NCBI GenBank assembly: GCA_963846495.1
Contig: CAWJWP010000006.1
Location: 62,001 to 126,000, forward strand
DNA from: DASYQD01 sp963846495
GTDB lineage: Bacteria > Acidobacteriota > Thermoanaerobaculia > Multivoradales > JAIOJS01
Length of the DNA: 64,000 bases
Reading direction: 5' to 3'
Shown in pieces: positions 29,394-37,010 of the stretch. How positions within the stretch are numbered: the first letter of the stretch is position 1; each line of letters starts with the position of its first letter. The notes under the pieces are model-generated. The model did not search any database and had not been told where the DNA came from. It was given only the letters and a program-made list of their open reading frames with translations. Made by a program: the position numbers and the translations under genes.

Positions 29394-30713
29394 GTGAGGC
29401 GCCTGCGCTACGAGAACCGGCTCTTCCTCTTTGCCCTCGGTGTGGGGCTGCCGGGGATCGTCGCTGCGCTGTGGCTGCTGTGGAGCGGGCCGTTCACGCT
29501 TGCGTCGCAGCTTTCGGTGTCGGCGCTGCTGCTCGGCGGGTGGGGCGCGCTGGCTTGGGTGCTGCGCGAGCGCGTCGCGTACACGCTACGCACGGTGGCG
29601 AACTTGCTGGAGGCGCTGCGGCGGGAGGACTTCGCCATCCGCGCGCGGCGGGGGCCGCCGGGCGACGCGCTCGACGCCGTCTTTCGCGAGCTCAACGACC
29701 TTGCCGAGACGCTGAAGACGCAGCGGCTCGGCGCGCTCGAGGCGAGCGCTCTGCTTCGTCGCGTGATGGCGAGCATCGACGTCGCCGTCTTCGCCTTCGA
29801 TCCCGAGGGGCGGCTGCGGCTCGTCAACCGCGCCGGCGAGCTGCTGCTGGCGCAGCCGAGCCGGCGTCTCATCGGGCGGCCGGCCGCGGAGCTCGGGCTC
29901 GGCGAGGCGCTGCAGGGAGCGCCGAACCAGACCTTCGAGCGGCTCTTCCCCGGCGGCTGGGGGACGTGGGGCGTGCGCCGCAGCGTCTTCCGCGAAGAAG
30001 GCCTGCCGCACCGGCTGCTCGTCGTCGCCGACCTCTCGCACGCGCTGCGCGAGGAGGAGCGTAAGGCGTGGCAGCGGCTCATCCGCGTGCTCGGCCACGA
30101 GCTCAACAACTCGCTGGCGCCCATCAAGTCGATGGCCGCGACGCTGCAGCGGATCCTCGAGCGCCGGCCGCCGCCCGAGGATCGCGACGAGGACCTGCAG
30201 CGTGGCCTCGCCGTCATCGAGCAGCGGGCGGCGAGCCTGTCGCGCTTCCTCGCCGGCTACTCGCGGCTCGCGCAGCTGCCGCCGCCGCGACTCGAGCGGG
30301 TCGGCCTCCGCGAGCTGTGCGCGCGCGCGGCAGCGCTGGAGACGCGGCTGCCGGTCATCGTCGTGCCGGGGCCGGAGGTGCCGGTGGAGGCCGATCCCGG
30401 GCAGCTCGAGCAGCTGCTCATCAATCTGGTGCGCAATGCCGCCGACGCGGCCCTCGAGACGGGCGGCGGCGTGCGGCTGGGGTGGGAGGCGCGCGGCGAC
30501 GGCGTCGAGCTGTGGGTGGAGGACGAGGGGCCGGGGCTGCCGGCCTCGGCGAACCTCTTCGTGCCGTTCTTCACCACCAAGCCGGGCGGGACCGGCATCG
30601 GCCTCGCCCTTTCGCGTCAGATCGCCGAGGCGCACGGCGGCACGCTGACGCTGGGCAACCGCGACGATGGACAGGGCTGCCGGGCGCTGCTACGGCTGCC
30701 GGCGGCGGGCTGA
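29394..30713 (+). CDS. NtrB/NtrY-like sensor histidine kinase
   Basis: A 439-residue membrane kinase with a GTG start. Two TM segments (about 9-30 and 36-58) are joined by a very short periplasmic loop. A HAMP-like linker, a PAS domain (about 120-220, VFAFDPEGRLRLVNRAGELL) and a dimerisation domain with phospho-His235 (GHELNNSLAPIK) follow. The catalytic domain has N-box LLINLVRNAADAA, G1 DEGPGLP and G2 GTGIGLALSRQIAEAHGG. The HELxNsL H-box is typical of kinases that pair with sigma-54 activators, so the regulator at 25507 is the likely partner although two unrelated genes lie between. With almost no periplasmic domain it probably senses membrane or cytosolic signals. Confidence 0.85.
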   Translation: MRRLRYENRLFLFALGVGLPGIVAALWLLWSGPFTLASQLSVSALLLGGWGALAWVLRERVAYTLRTVANLLEALRREDFAIRARRGPPGDALDAVFRELNDLAETLKTQRLGALEASALLRRVMASIDVAVFAFDPEGRLRLVNRAGELLLAQPSRRLIGRPAAELGLGEALQGAPNQTFERLFPGGWGTWGVRRSVFREEGLPHRLLVVADLSHALREEERKAWQRLIRVLGHELNNSLAPIKSMAATLQRILERRPPPEDRDEDLQRGLAVIEQRAASLSRFLAGYSRLAQLPPPRLERVGLRELCARAAALETRLPVIVVPGPEVPVEADPGQLEQLLINLVRNAADAALETGGGVRLGWEARGDGVELWVEDEGPGLPASANLFVPFFTTKPGGTGIGLALSRQIAEAHGGTLTLGNRDDGQGCRALLRLPAAG

Positions 30714-30733
30714 CCGTCAGCGCCGACGCGTCG

Positions 30734-30762
30734 CCGCGGCGCGGATGTCCTCCGCGCCGCGG
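30734..30762. terminator. Bidirectional terminator hairpin
   Basis: Perfect 12-bp stem ccgcggcgcgga / tccgcgccgcgg with a 5-nt loop, located between the convergent kinase (ends 30713) and LamG gene (ends 30784). It lacks a T-run but could serve both strands. Confidence 0.6.
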
Positions 30763-30783
30763 CACGCCACCCGTTAGCGCACG

Positions 30784-31893
30784 CTACGGGCAGGTGGCGA
30801 AGGCGTCGGTGTCGACCACCGCCGGCGCCGGCGGACCGGGGTAGTTGAAGTAGATCTTCTGCTCGAAGCGGGCGCTGTCGAAGACCTCGATGCGGTAGAA
30901 GACGTTGGTCGTCGCCGCCGAGAAGATCCAGTAGCGGGCGTTGAGCCCGCAGCCGTTCAACGCCTTGATCATGACCTCCCAGTTGTCGGGGGAGAAGAAC
31001 CAGAAGATGCCCGAGTTGTCGCCGGCGACGGAGACCGCGCCGCTGCCGTCGGTGGGCGTCCCCGGCGTCGGGTTGGTGCGCCACCTGGAGGTGATCAGGA
31101 AGCGGTCCTGGAGGCACAACGTCGAGGCGGTGCTGGCCGTGCACGGCGGACCGGCGGGGAAGGAGAGGAAGCCGGTGCCGGTGCCCTGCACCGAGCCGTC
31201 GTGAGGACCGACGACGTCGTTGCCGTTGCCGTCGAGCGCCCACACCGCCACCAGCCCGGCCTGCGCGGTGGTGATGCGCTTGTTGAGGTTGGCGCGGATC
31301 TGGTCGATGGTGCGGGCGACGTTCCACAGCCGCACCTCGTCGAGGAGGCCGCTGGGGCTGCGCAACCAGTCGACGTCGCTGCCGATCTGGATCGGGCTGT
31401 TGTTGGTGGCTACCGGCCCGGTCTGGTCGAAGGTGGCGGCCAGCTCGCCGTTGATGTAGTGCAGCCGTTGCGCGCCGTTGTAGACGAGGGCGACGTGCGT
31501 CAGCACGCCGCGCGGGATGACGCCGCCGTTGCGGAGCGCGGTGCCACCGGCCCTCACGTAGGAGCGCAGCACCGGCTGACCGCCGACGGTGCACTGGCCG
31601 ATCCACCAAGTCGTTATGTAGCCCTTGCCGGCGATGCTGCGGCAGTCCTCGGAAGCGGCGCTGTTGGTGATCGCCACCCAGGCCTCGATGGTGAAGCTGC
31701 CGCTGATGTCGAGCGATCCGCTGTCGGGAACGTTCACGAAGCCGTTGGTGGTCGGATAGCCGGTGAGCACCAACCAGCTGCCGAAGGGTTGCGCCTGCGC
31801 CGCCCCGGCGGCAAGGAGCGTCAGCAGCAGAGTTGCGAACAGCGGCAGCGCGAGTCGGCGCGAAGGGAAGGAACCACGAAGCCTCTGGGTCAT
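30784..31893 (-). CDS. Secreted LamG/concanavalin A-like domain protein
   Basis: 369 residues with a signal peptide (about 1-35, LALPLFATLLLTLLAAGAAQA) and ribosome site gaggagacc. A LamG-type lectin fold spans about 40-250: FTIEAWVAI, LTHVALVYNGAQRLHYINGELA and LLDEVRLWNVARTIDQI are the standard strands. The C-terminal 120 residues have no recognised fold and contain three widely spaced cysteines. Probably exported and carbohydrate- or surface-binding. Nothing nearby indicates a partner. Confidence 0.8.
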   Translation of the reverse strand: MTQRLRGSFPSRRLALPLFATLLLTLLAAGAAQAQPFGSWLVLTGYPTTNGFVNVPDSGSLDISGSFTIEAWVAITNSAASEDCRSIAGKGYITTWWIGQCTVGGQPVLRSYVRAGGTALRNGGVIPRGVLTHVALVYNGAQRLHYINGELAATFDQTGPVATNNSPIQIGSDVDWLRSPSGLLDEVRLWNVARTIDQIRANLNKRITTAQAGLVAVWALDGNGNDVVGPHDGSVQGTGTGFLSFPAGPPCTASTASTLCLQDRFLITSRWRTNPTPGTPTDGSGAVSVAGDNSGIFWFFSPDNWEVMIKALNGCGLNARYWIFSAATTNVFYRIEVFDSARFEQKIYFNYPGPPAPAVVDTDAFATCP

Positions 31894-32031
31894 GGGGGGT
31901 CTCCTCTCGAAGTTGGGATGCGAGGCACGCGAGCGGCATCCTATGGAGAGCGCGTGCAGGCTGCTGCGATGGGCTCAACAGAAGGCGGCGCCGAGCCCGG
32001 GCGTCACCTTCGTCATGCTCGGCGCGCACTG

Positions 32032-32183
32032 TGGCCTTCTTCACCACCCGACGGGACGGGACCGGCAGCGGTCTCGCCCTGTCGCGGCAGATCGCCGAGG
32101 CGCGTGGCGGCACTCGGACGCCGGGGAACCGCGACGACGGCCTGGGCTGCCGGTCGTTGTTGCGGCTGGCGGCGGCGTCGTAG
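32032..32183 (+). pseudogene. Decayed duplicate of the histidine kinase C-terminus
   Basis: About 50 codons reading FFTTRRDGTGSGLALSRQI and on to SLLRLAAAS are clearly homologous to the last 50 residues of the kinase ending at 30713 (FFTTKPGGTGIGLALSRQI ... ALLRLPAAG). The DNA is similar too, by eye roughly four bases in five. No H-box or N-box precedes it. The fragment lies 1.3 kb beyond the kinase on the same strand, so it is the remnant of a tandem copy or of a related kinase. Confidence 0.7.
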
Positions 32184-33304
32184 GCGGGGCGGCAGCGTTG
32201 GTGCGCGTCGGGGCGATGCGCGCGGCGCCCGAATCGCGGTGGCGCTCGGGCTCGTCTTGGTCGTCCTCCGAGTCGTGCGGCTCTTCGTCGAGATCCGCGG
32301 CTCCTCCGCGCTCCTCGTCATCCCAGCGTCGACGGATGGCCGCGTCGCGCGCGCGGCGTCGCGCGATGGCGACGAACGCGAGTGCCGTGACGCCGAGCCA
32401 GAGGGTGGCGCCGCTGGTGAGGAACGGCACCCAGCGGTAGCGCCAGCGGAAGCCGCGCCAGAAGTCGGCTTCGAAAGCTCGCCAGCGGTTCGCCGGTGGC
32501 GGCGGCGAACGCTTGCGCGAACGAGCGGCCGCGCGCCACCTCGGCGGCGATGCGCGGGACGGCGCCGCGGCCGTGCTCGCGCACCAGCTCCTCGGCGAGC
32601 GCGCCGGCGAGGGCGTAGGCGGTGTCGATCGAGTAGCCCTCGCCGTCGAAGGCGCGTTGGAGCTGGCGCATCGACGGCGGCACGCCGGTGACGCCGCCGA
32701 GCAGCAGCCGCTCGCGGTCGGCGAACGCGAGATCGCGGCCGGCGAGGAGGGCGACGCCTTCCTGGAACCAGCGCGGCAGCTCGCCGCTGGTCGTGGCGCC
32801 GTCATCCGCGGCGCCGTCGTTCGCCGCGCGCGCCAGCAGCACGTGGGCGACTTCGTGGCTCAACAGCGCCGCCAGCGAGTCGTGCGGGTAGGAGAGCACG
32901 CGCTCGGGGAGGAGCACGACGGTGTCCTCATCGGGCACCGCGAAGCCGGTGATCCAGCGCGGCGTGCGGCGCGCCAGCGGCGAGTCCTCGGGCGCGAGCA
33001 GCACGCGGATCGGCGCGCCGGCGTCGCGCAGCCCGACGAGGTCGAGGATCGGCTGCCAGCGCGACGCCGGCAGCCAGCGCAGCTCGGATGCGGCGCCGGA
33101 CAGCGAGGGCGGCGCCTCGAACACGAGGCGAGGCGCGGATGGGTCCGGCGTGATGGCTGCTGCCGCTCGCGGCGCCGTCTGCCGCCGGACGAGCACGCCA
33201 ACCATCGCCGCGGCCGCGACTGCCGCCAGCAGGAGCCAAGCAACCAGTAGTGGCCGCGCACGCAGTAGCGCCAGGCCGCGACGGAGGGAACGCCAAGGCC
33301 GCAT
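32041..33304 (-). CDS. Membrane-anchored peptidase-MA-like protein (one frameshift)
   Basis: The start is chosen at RPWRSLRRG just before a signal anchor (about residues 10-33, LLVAWLLLAAVAAAAMVGVLV). Metallopeptidase signature HEVAHVLLA followed about 25 residues later by RWFQEGVALLAG fits the peptidase-MA/gluzincin pattern HExxH...E. Near 32474-32476 one extra A shifts the frame. Correcting it joins ATGEPLASF to EADFWRGFRWRYRWVPF and a second TM (SGATLWLGVTALAFVAI). The acidic and basic tail beyond that reads antisense through the kinase remnant and may not be native. Corrected total is about 420 residues. Divergent from the EamA gene at 33450. Confidence 0.65.
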
Positions 33305-33449
33305 GGGGCCATGGTAGCCGAGCGCCGCGCGAGGCAGCGTCGGCACGTGCGCCGATGAATCGTGCGCCAGCAATGGCGCCGGCCGCACCGCCCGCAGGCC
33401 GCGAACGAACGCGGAGCGACGCGCCACCGCGCCTAGAATCGCCGCCTCC

Positions 33450-34337
33450 ATGTCGACCGAGCAGCGGCGCCATAACCTGGCGGGGATTCTCTGGATGGTC
33501 GCCGCCGTCGGCATCCTGTCGGTGATGGACGCGGCGATGAAGACGCTGGCGGCGCACTACCCGCCGGTGCAGGTGACGGCGCTGCGCGGCATGGTGTCGC
33601 TGCCGCTGGTGCTGCTCTGGATCGCGCTCGCCGGCGGTTTCGGGCAGGTGTTCACCAAACGGTGGCGCTTGCAGGTCGCCCGCGGCGTGCTCGGGATCTT
33701 CATGCTCACCGGCTTCATCTACACGGTGCGCTCGCTGCCGCTGTCCGAGGCCTACTCGATCTTCTTCGTCGCGCCGCTCTTCGTCACCGCGCTGTCGGTG
33801 CCGCTGCTCGGCGAGCACGTCGACGGCAAGCGCTGGGCGGCGATCGCCGTCGGTCTCCTCGGCGTGCTGGTGGTGCTCCGCCCCACGAGCGGCGCCGCGC
33901 TCAGCCTGGCGGGCATCGTCGCCGTCCTCTCGGCGGCCTGCTATGCGCTGTCGGTCGTCGCCGTCCGCGTGCTCGGCCGCACCGACTCGACCCTGAGCAT
34001 GGTGTTCTGGTTCGTCGTCATGGTGACGCTCGGCGCCGGCGCGCTCGCGGCGCCGCGCTGGGTGCCGCTCCAGGCGGCGCACTGGCCGTGGATCGTCACG
34101 CTCGCGGTGACCGGCGTCACCGGGCAGTACGCGATCACCGAGGCGTTCCGGCGCGGCGAGGCGTCGGTGGTGGCGCCGTTCGAGTACACCGCGCTCGCCT
34201 GGGGCGTGGCGCTCGACCGCATCCTGTGGTCGACGCGGCCCGACCGCGGCACGCTCGCCGGCGCGGCGATCATCGTCGCCGCGGGGCTCTATCTCATCCG
34301 CCGCGAGCGCGAGCACGTCGAAGCCGAGCACCCGTAG
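33450..34337 (+). CDS. EamA/DMT-superfamily transporter
   Basis: A 295-residue integral membrane protein with ten predicted TM segments arranged as two EamA repeats (about 10-140 and 152-285), each starting with a hydrophobic GILWMVAAVGIL or AGIVAVLSAACYAL segment. Drug/metabolite exporters of this family release amino acids, nucleosides or small toxins. The start ATG has TAGAAT at 33434-33439, 10 bp upstream, and no ribosome site, suggesting leaderless expression. No linked metabolic gene points to a substrate. Confidence 0.85.
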   Translation: MSTEQRRHNLAGILWMVAAVGILSVMDAAMKTLAAHYPPVQVTALRGMVSLPLVLLWIALAGGFGQVFTKRWRLQVARGVLGIFMLTGFIYTVRSLPLSEAYSIFFVAPLFVTALSVPLLGEHVDGKRWAAIAVGLLGVLVVLRPTSGAALSLAGIVAVLSAACYALSVVAVRVLGRTDSTLSMVFWFVVMVTLGAGALAAPRWVPLQAAHWPWIVTLAVTGVTGQYAITEAFRRGEASVVAPFEYTALAWGVALDRILWSTRPDRGTLAGAAIIVAAGLYLIRREREHVEAEHP

Positions 34338-34406
34338 CGCGACGCGCACGGCGGCGATGCGAGACGCCGAGTCCTAACGCGCCGCGCAGCGTGGCGCGAG
34401 CTCGTG

Positions 34407-35471
34407 CTACGGCGCGCCGTGCTCGGCGCGGCGCAGCGATTCGCGCAGGCGGGCGGCGATGGCCTCGGCGCTGATCGCGGACTGGCGCGTCTCGCGGGCG
34501 CGCTTGGCGGCCTCGGCGGCTTCGCGCGCCGTGCGCTCGGCTGCCTTCGCGGCCTCGTCGGCCTCGCGGCGCTGCTCCTTCGCGGCGGCTTCCGCGCGTT
34601 CGAGCTCGGCGCGCAGCTTCTCGACGCGCTCGCCGCGCTCGCGCTCCTGGCGCTCGCGCGCCTCGCGTTCGCGGCGCTCGGCGGCAGCGGCTCGCGCGTC
34701 GGCGAAGGAGTGCACGGTGGCGGGGGGCCGCGACGGTGCGGGCGGCGCGGCCGGCTTCGCCGGGGCGCCGGCCGACGACTTGCGGCCGGCCGAGCCGGCC
34801 GGCAAAGCGATGCCGGTTCTGCCGCTGGCGCCGGCGCCCATTCGCGGGAGCGCTGCTGCGACGGGCTTGCCGGCGGGTGGCGTCGCGGCCGCCGCCTTGC
34901 CGGAGCGCGTCGGCGCCGCAGCGCCCTTCGCCGGCCGCGCTCCTGCCGCTGCCACCTGCAGCGCCGCCATCACCTCGAAGCCGGGCGCCTCCAGGTCGTC
35001 GTCGAGCCAGCCGCGCGCCGCGACCTCCGCGGTCTCCGGATCGAGGGCGAGCGCCTCGAGGTTGGTGCGCACACGCTCGACGATCGCCTCGCCGGGCGCA
35101 CGCTCGGCGGCGGCGAGGAATTCGACGCCGCGCACGTGGAGGCGCGCGGTCTCGTTGCCGATCGCGGCGAGCGCCTCGCGCAGCGGCTTGGCGTCGCCGC
35201 CCGCTTCCGCCTTCCGCTGCGCCGCGCGCGCTTTCTCGCCCCAGGCGACGAACGCCGCCATCGCCTTGCCCTCGTGCGCGAAGAGCTGGTTGACCGCCCA
35301 GGCGGAGAGCGACGGCTTCTTCAGCTCCTTGACCGCCGCCGCGCGCGCGTCACCCTCTTGCTTCAACCGCTTGGCGAGCGCCTGCCGTGCGGCCACGAAA
35401 TCGCCGAGCGCGCCGTGGTAGATCGCGCGGATGTCGTCGTCGATGCTCGGGCGTGCGGAGCGCGCCGCCAT
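34407..35471 (-). CDS. Conserved hypothetical protein with C-terminal coiled coil
   Basis: 354 residues. The N-terminal 160 are helical: DFVAARQALAKRLKQEGDARAA and KKPSLSAWAVNQLF are the conserved-looking parts. I recall similar openings in uncharacterised actinobacterial and acidobacterial proteins. Residues 170-255 are low-complexity Ala/Pro/Gly. Residues 260-345 form a long Glu/Arg/Ala coiled coil (REREARERQERERGER). No enzyme motif or signal peptide. Convergent with the EamA gene. Function unknown; a cytosolic scaffold or structural role is a guess. Confidence 0.7.
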   Translation of the reverse strand: MAARSARPSIDDDIRAIYHGALGDFVAARQALAKRLKQEGDARAAAVKELKKPSLSAWAVNQLFAHEGKAMAAFVAWGEKARAAQRKAEAGGDAKPLREALAAIGNETARLHVRGVEFLAAAERAPGEAIVERVRTNLEALALDPETAEVAARGWLDDDLEAPGFEVMAALQVAAAGARPAKGAAAPTRSGKAAAATPPAGKPVAAALPRMGAGASGRTGIALPAGSAGRKSSAGAPAKPAAPPAPSRPPATVHSFADARAAAAERREREARERQERERGERVEKLRAELERAEAAAKEQRREADEAAKAAERTAREAAEAAKRARETRQSAISAEAIAARLRESLRRAEHGAP

Positions 35472-35553
35472 GCGCGCATCCTACGCGCTGCTCATGGGCG
35501 AGCCATCCACAGGCGGCGAGGCCGAGTCGTCGATGGTGGTGGGCGAGCGTGTG

Positions 35554-35813
35554 CGGCTTTCCGGCCGGCGTTCGCTGCGGGTCTCGGAGGCGCTGCGGCG
35601 TGGGCACGCGCGCCACTCGAGGGATGCAAACGAAGATGGCGCGCTCGCCGACGGGCGCGAGCAACATCCGCGCTTCGTGAGCAGGTGAGGGGCAGCGTCT
35701 GTACCGGCGCATTCCTCCCGAGCGGCGCGCCACTCTCGAGTAACAGCAGAGCGCGCCGCGTGCCCGGCCGCGGCGGCCCCCGGCCCCGCCGCCACCCGCC
35801 GGCCGGAAAGCCG
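35554..35813. repeat. Inverted repeat pair (17-bp perfect arms) in a 386-bp intergenic region
   Basis: cggctttccggccggcg (35554-35570) recurs as its exact reverse complement at 35797-35813, 226 bp apart. Partial symmetry continues inward: gggcacgcg-like and ctcgag-containing blocks occur near both ends. The gap 35472-35857 holds no credible gene. This could be a worn mobile-element remnant (MITE-like) or paired regulatory palindromes. Each arm is itself partly palindromic (ccggccgg). Confidence 0.55.
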
Positions 35814-35845
35814 CTAGCGGTCCGGCGTCGCGCAGGCGGTCGCGA

Positions 35846-35857
35846 TACCCTCGAACT
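35846..35857 (+). promoter_or_regulatory. Possible -10 element for a leaderless gene
   Basis: TACCCT (35846-35851) lies exactly 6 bp before the GTG start at 35858. No good -35 box is visible. The same TAnnnT-6-GTG layout occurs before 29093 and 51582. Confidence 0.4.
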
Positions 35858-36865
35858 GTGAGCGCGTCGATGCGCGTCCAGGCGCTCGCGCCCTCCGGCC
35901 GCGGCCTGATGGCGGAGGAGCGCCCGCTGCCCGAGCCGGGGCGCGGCCAGCTGCGCGTGCGCGTCGCCGCCTGCGGCGTCTGCCGCACCGACCTGCACGT
36001 CGTCGACGGCGAGCTGACGCAGCCGAAGCCGCGCGTCGTGCCGGGCCACGAGATCGTCGGCTACGTCGAAGCGCTGGGCGAAGGCGTCGACGGCTTCGCG
36101 CTCGGCGAGCGCGTTGGCATCCCGTGGCTGGGATGGACCTGTGGCGAGTGTCGCTTCTGCCGCCGCGGCGCCGAGAACCTCTGCGAGTCGGCGCGCTTCA
36201 CCGGCTACACCCTCGACGGCGGCTACGCCGAGCATGCGGTCGCCGATGCGCGCTACTGCTTCCGGCTGCCGGCCGCTTACGACGACGTGCACGCGGCGCC
36301 GCTCCTCTGCGCCGGGCTCGTCGGCTATCGCGCGCTGCGCATGGCGGGCGAGGCGCAGCGCGTCGGCCTCTACGGCTTCGGCGCCGCGGCGCACTTGCTC
36401 GCGCAGCTCTGCGTGCAGCAGGGGCGCGAGGTCTACGCCTTCGTGCGGCCGGGCGACGAGCGCGGCTGCGCTTTCGCGCGCGAGCTCGGCGCCACGTGGT
36501 GCGGCGGCTCCGACGGGTTGCCGCCGGCGCCGCTCGACGCGGCGCTGCTCTTTGCGCCGGTAGGCGCCCTCGTGCCCGCGGCGCTGCGCGCCGTCGACCG
36601 CGGGGGCGTCGTGGTGTGCGCCGGCATCCACATGAGCGACGTGCCGAGCTTCCCCTACGAGCTGCTGTGGGGCGAGCGCAGCGTGAAGAGCGTCGCCAAT
36701 CTCACGCGCCAGGACGGCGACGAGCTCTTCGCGGAGCTCGAGCGGCACCCGGTGCGGACGGTGGTGAAGACGTACGAGCTGGCGCAGGCGAGCGGCGCGC
36801 TCGACGACCTGCGTGGCGGACGGCTGGAAGGTGCGGCCGTGCTGGTGCCCGAGGCGCGCGCGTGA
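35858..36865 (+). CDS. Zinc-dependent alcohol dehydrogenase (MDR family)
   Basis: 335 residues. Catalytic zinc ligands are in CGVCRTDLH (Cys and the following HVVDGE region) and GHEIVG. The structural zinc site has four cysteines in CGECRFCRRGAENLC. The Rossmann domain has VGLYGFGAAAH, with a Gly-Phe-Gly nucleotide loop. The layout matches the AdhA-like subgroup of zinc-binding alcohol dehydrogenases that oxidise primary alcohols with NAD(P). The GTG start is preferred over the ATG at 35870 because of the -10-like box 6 bp upstream. A palindromic repeat follows the stop. Apparently monocistronic. Confidence 0.85.
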   Translation: MSASMRVQALAPSGRGLMAEERPLPEPGRGQLRVRVAACGVCRTDLHVVDGELTQPKPRVVPGHEIVGYVEALGEGVDGFALGERVGIPWLGWTCGECRFCRRGAENLCESARFTGYTLDGGYAEHAVADARYCFRLPAAYDDVHAAPLLCAGLVGYRALRMAGEAQRVGLYGFGAAAHLLAQLCVQQGREVYAFVRPGDERGCAFARELGATWCGGSDGLPPAPLDAALLFAPVGALVPAALRAVDRGGVVVCAGIHMSDVPSFPYELLWGERSVKSVANLTRQDGDELFAELERHPVRTVVKTYELAQASGALDDLRGGRLEGAAVLVPEARA

Positions 36866-36941
36866 TCGAGATCGCTTCGCTTCGCTCGCGATGACGTTCC
36901 AGCTGTCATCGCGAGGAGCGCAGCGACGAAGCGATCTCGAT
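36865..36941. repeat. Dispersed palindromic (REP-like) element
   Basis: Imperfect inverted repeat: left arm from atcgagatcgcttcg to gcgatgac (36865-36895), right arm from gtcatcgcgaggagcg to gcgatctcgat (36905-36941), with a 9-nt loop. From memory, closely similar sequences are scattered in intergenic regions of many bacteria. It directly abuts the dehydrogenase stop and may also act as a transcription stop. Confidence 0.7.
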
Positions 36942-37010
36942 GCTCGCTAGCCAAGACCGCGGAGGAAGCCGTCCCGGCGTCAAGCCGCCGCGGCAGTAGA
37001 CTGCGCGATC

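Noticed and set aside
31201..32691. 496-codon plus-strand frame across the LamG and peptidase genes
   Set aside because: It is antisense to the LamG gene, which has a signal peptide and ribosome site, and contains no domain apart from crossing the kinase remnant region in another frame.
34404..35861. Long plus-strand frame opposite the coiled-coil protein
   Set aside because: The minus-strand protein has a sensible helical and coiled-coil composition. The plus frame is Arg/Ala/Leu-rich without motifs.
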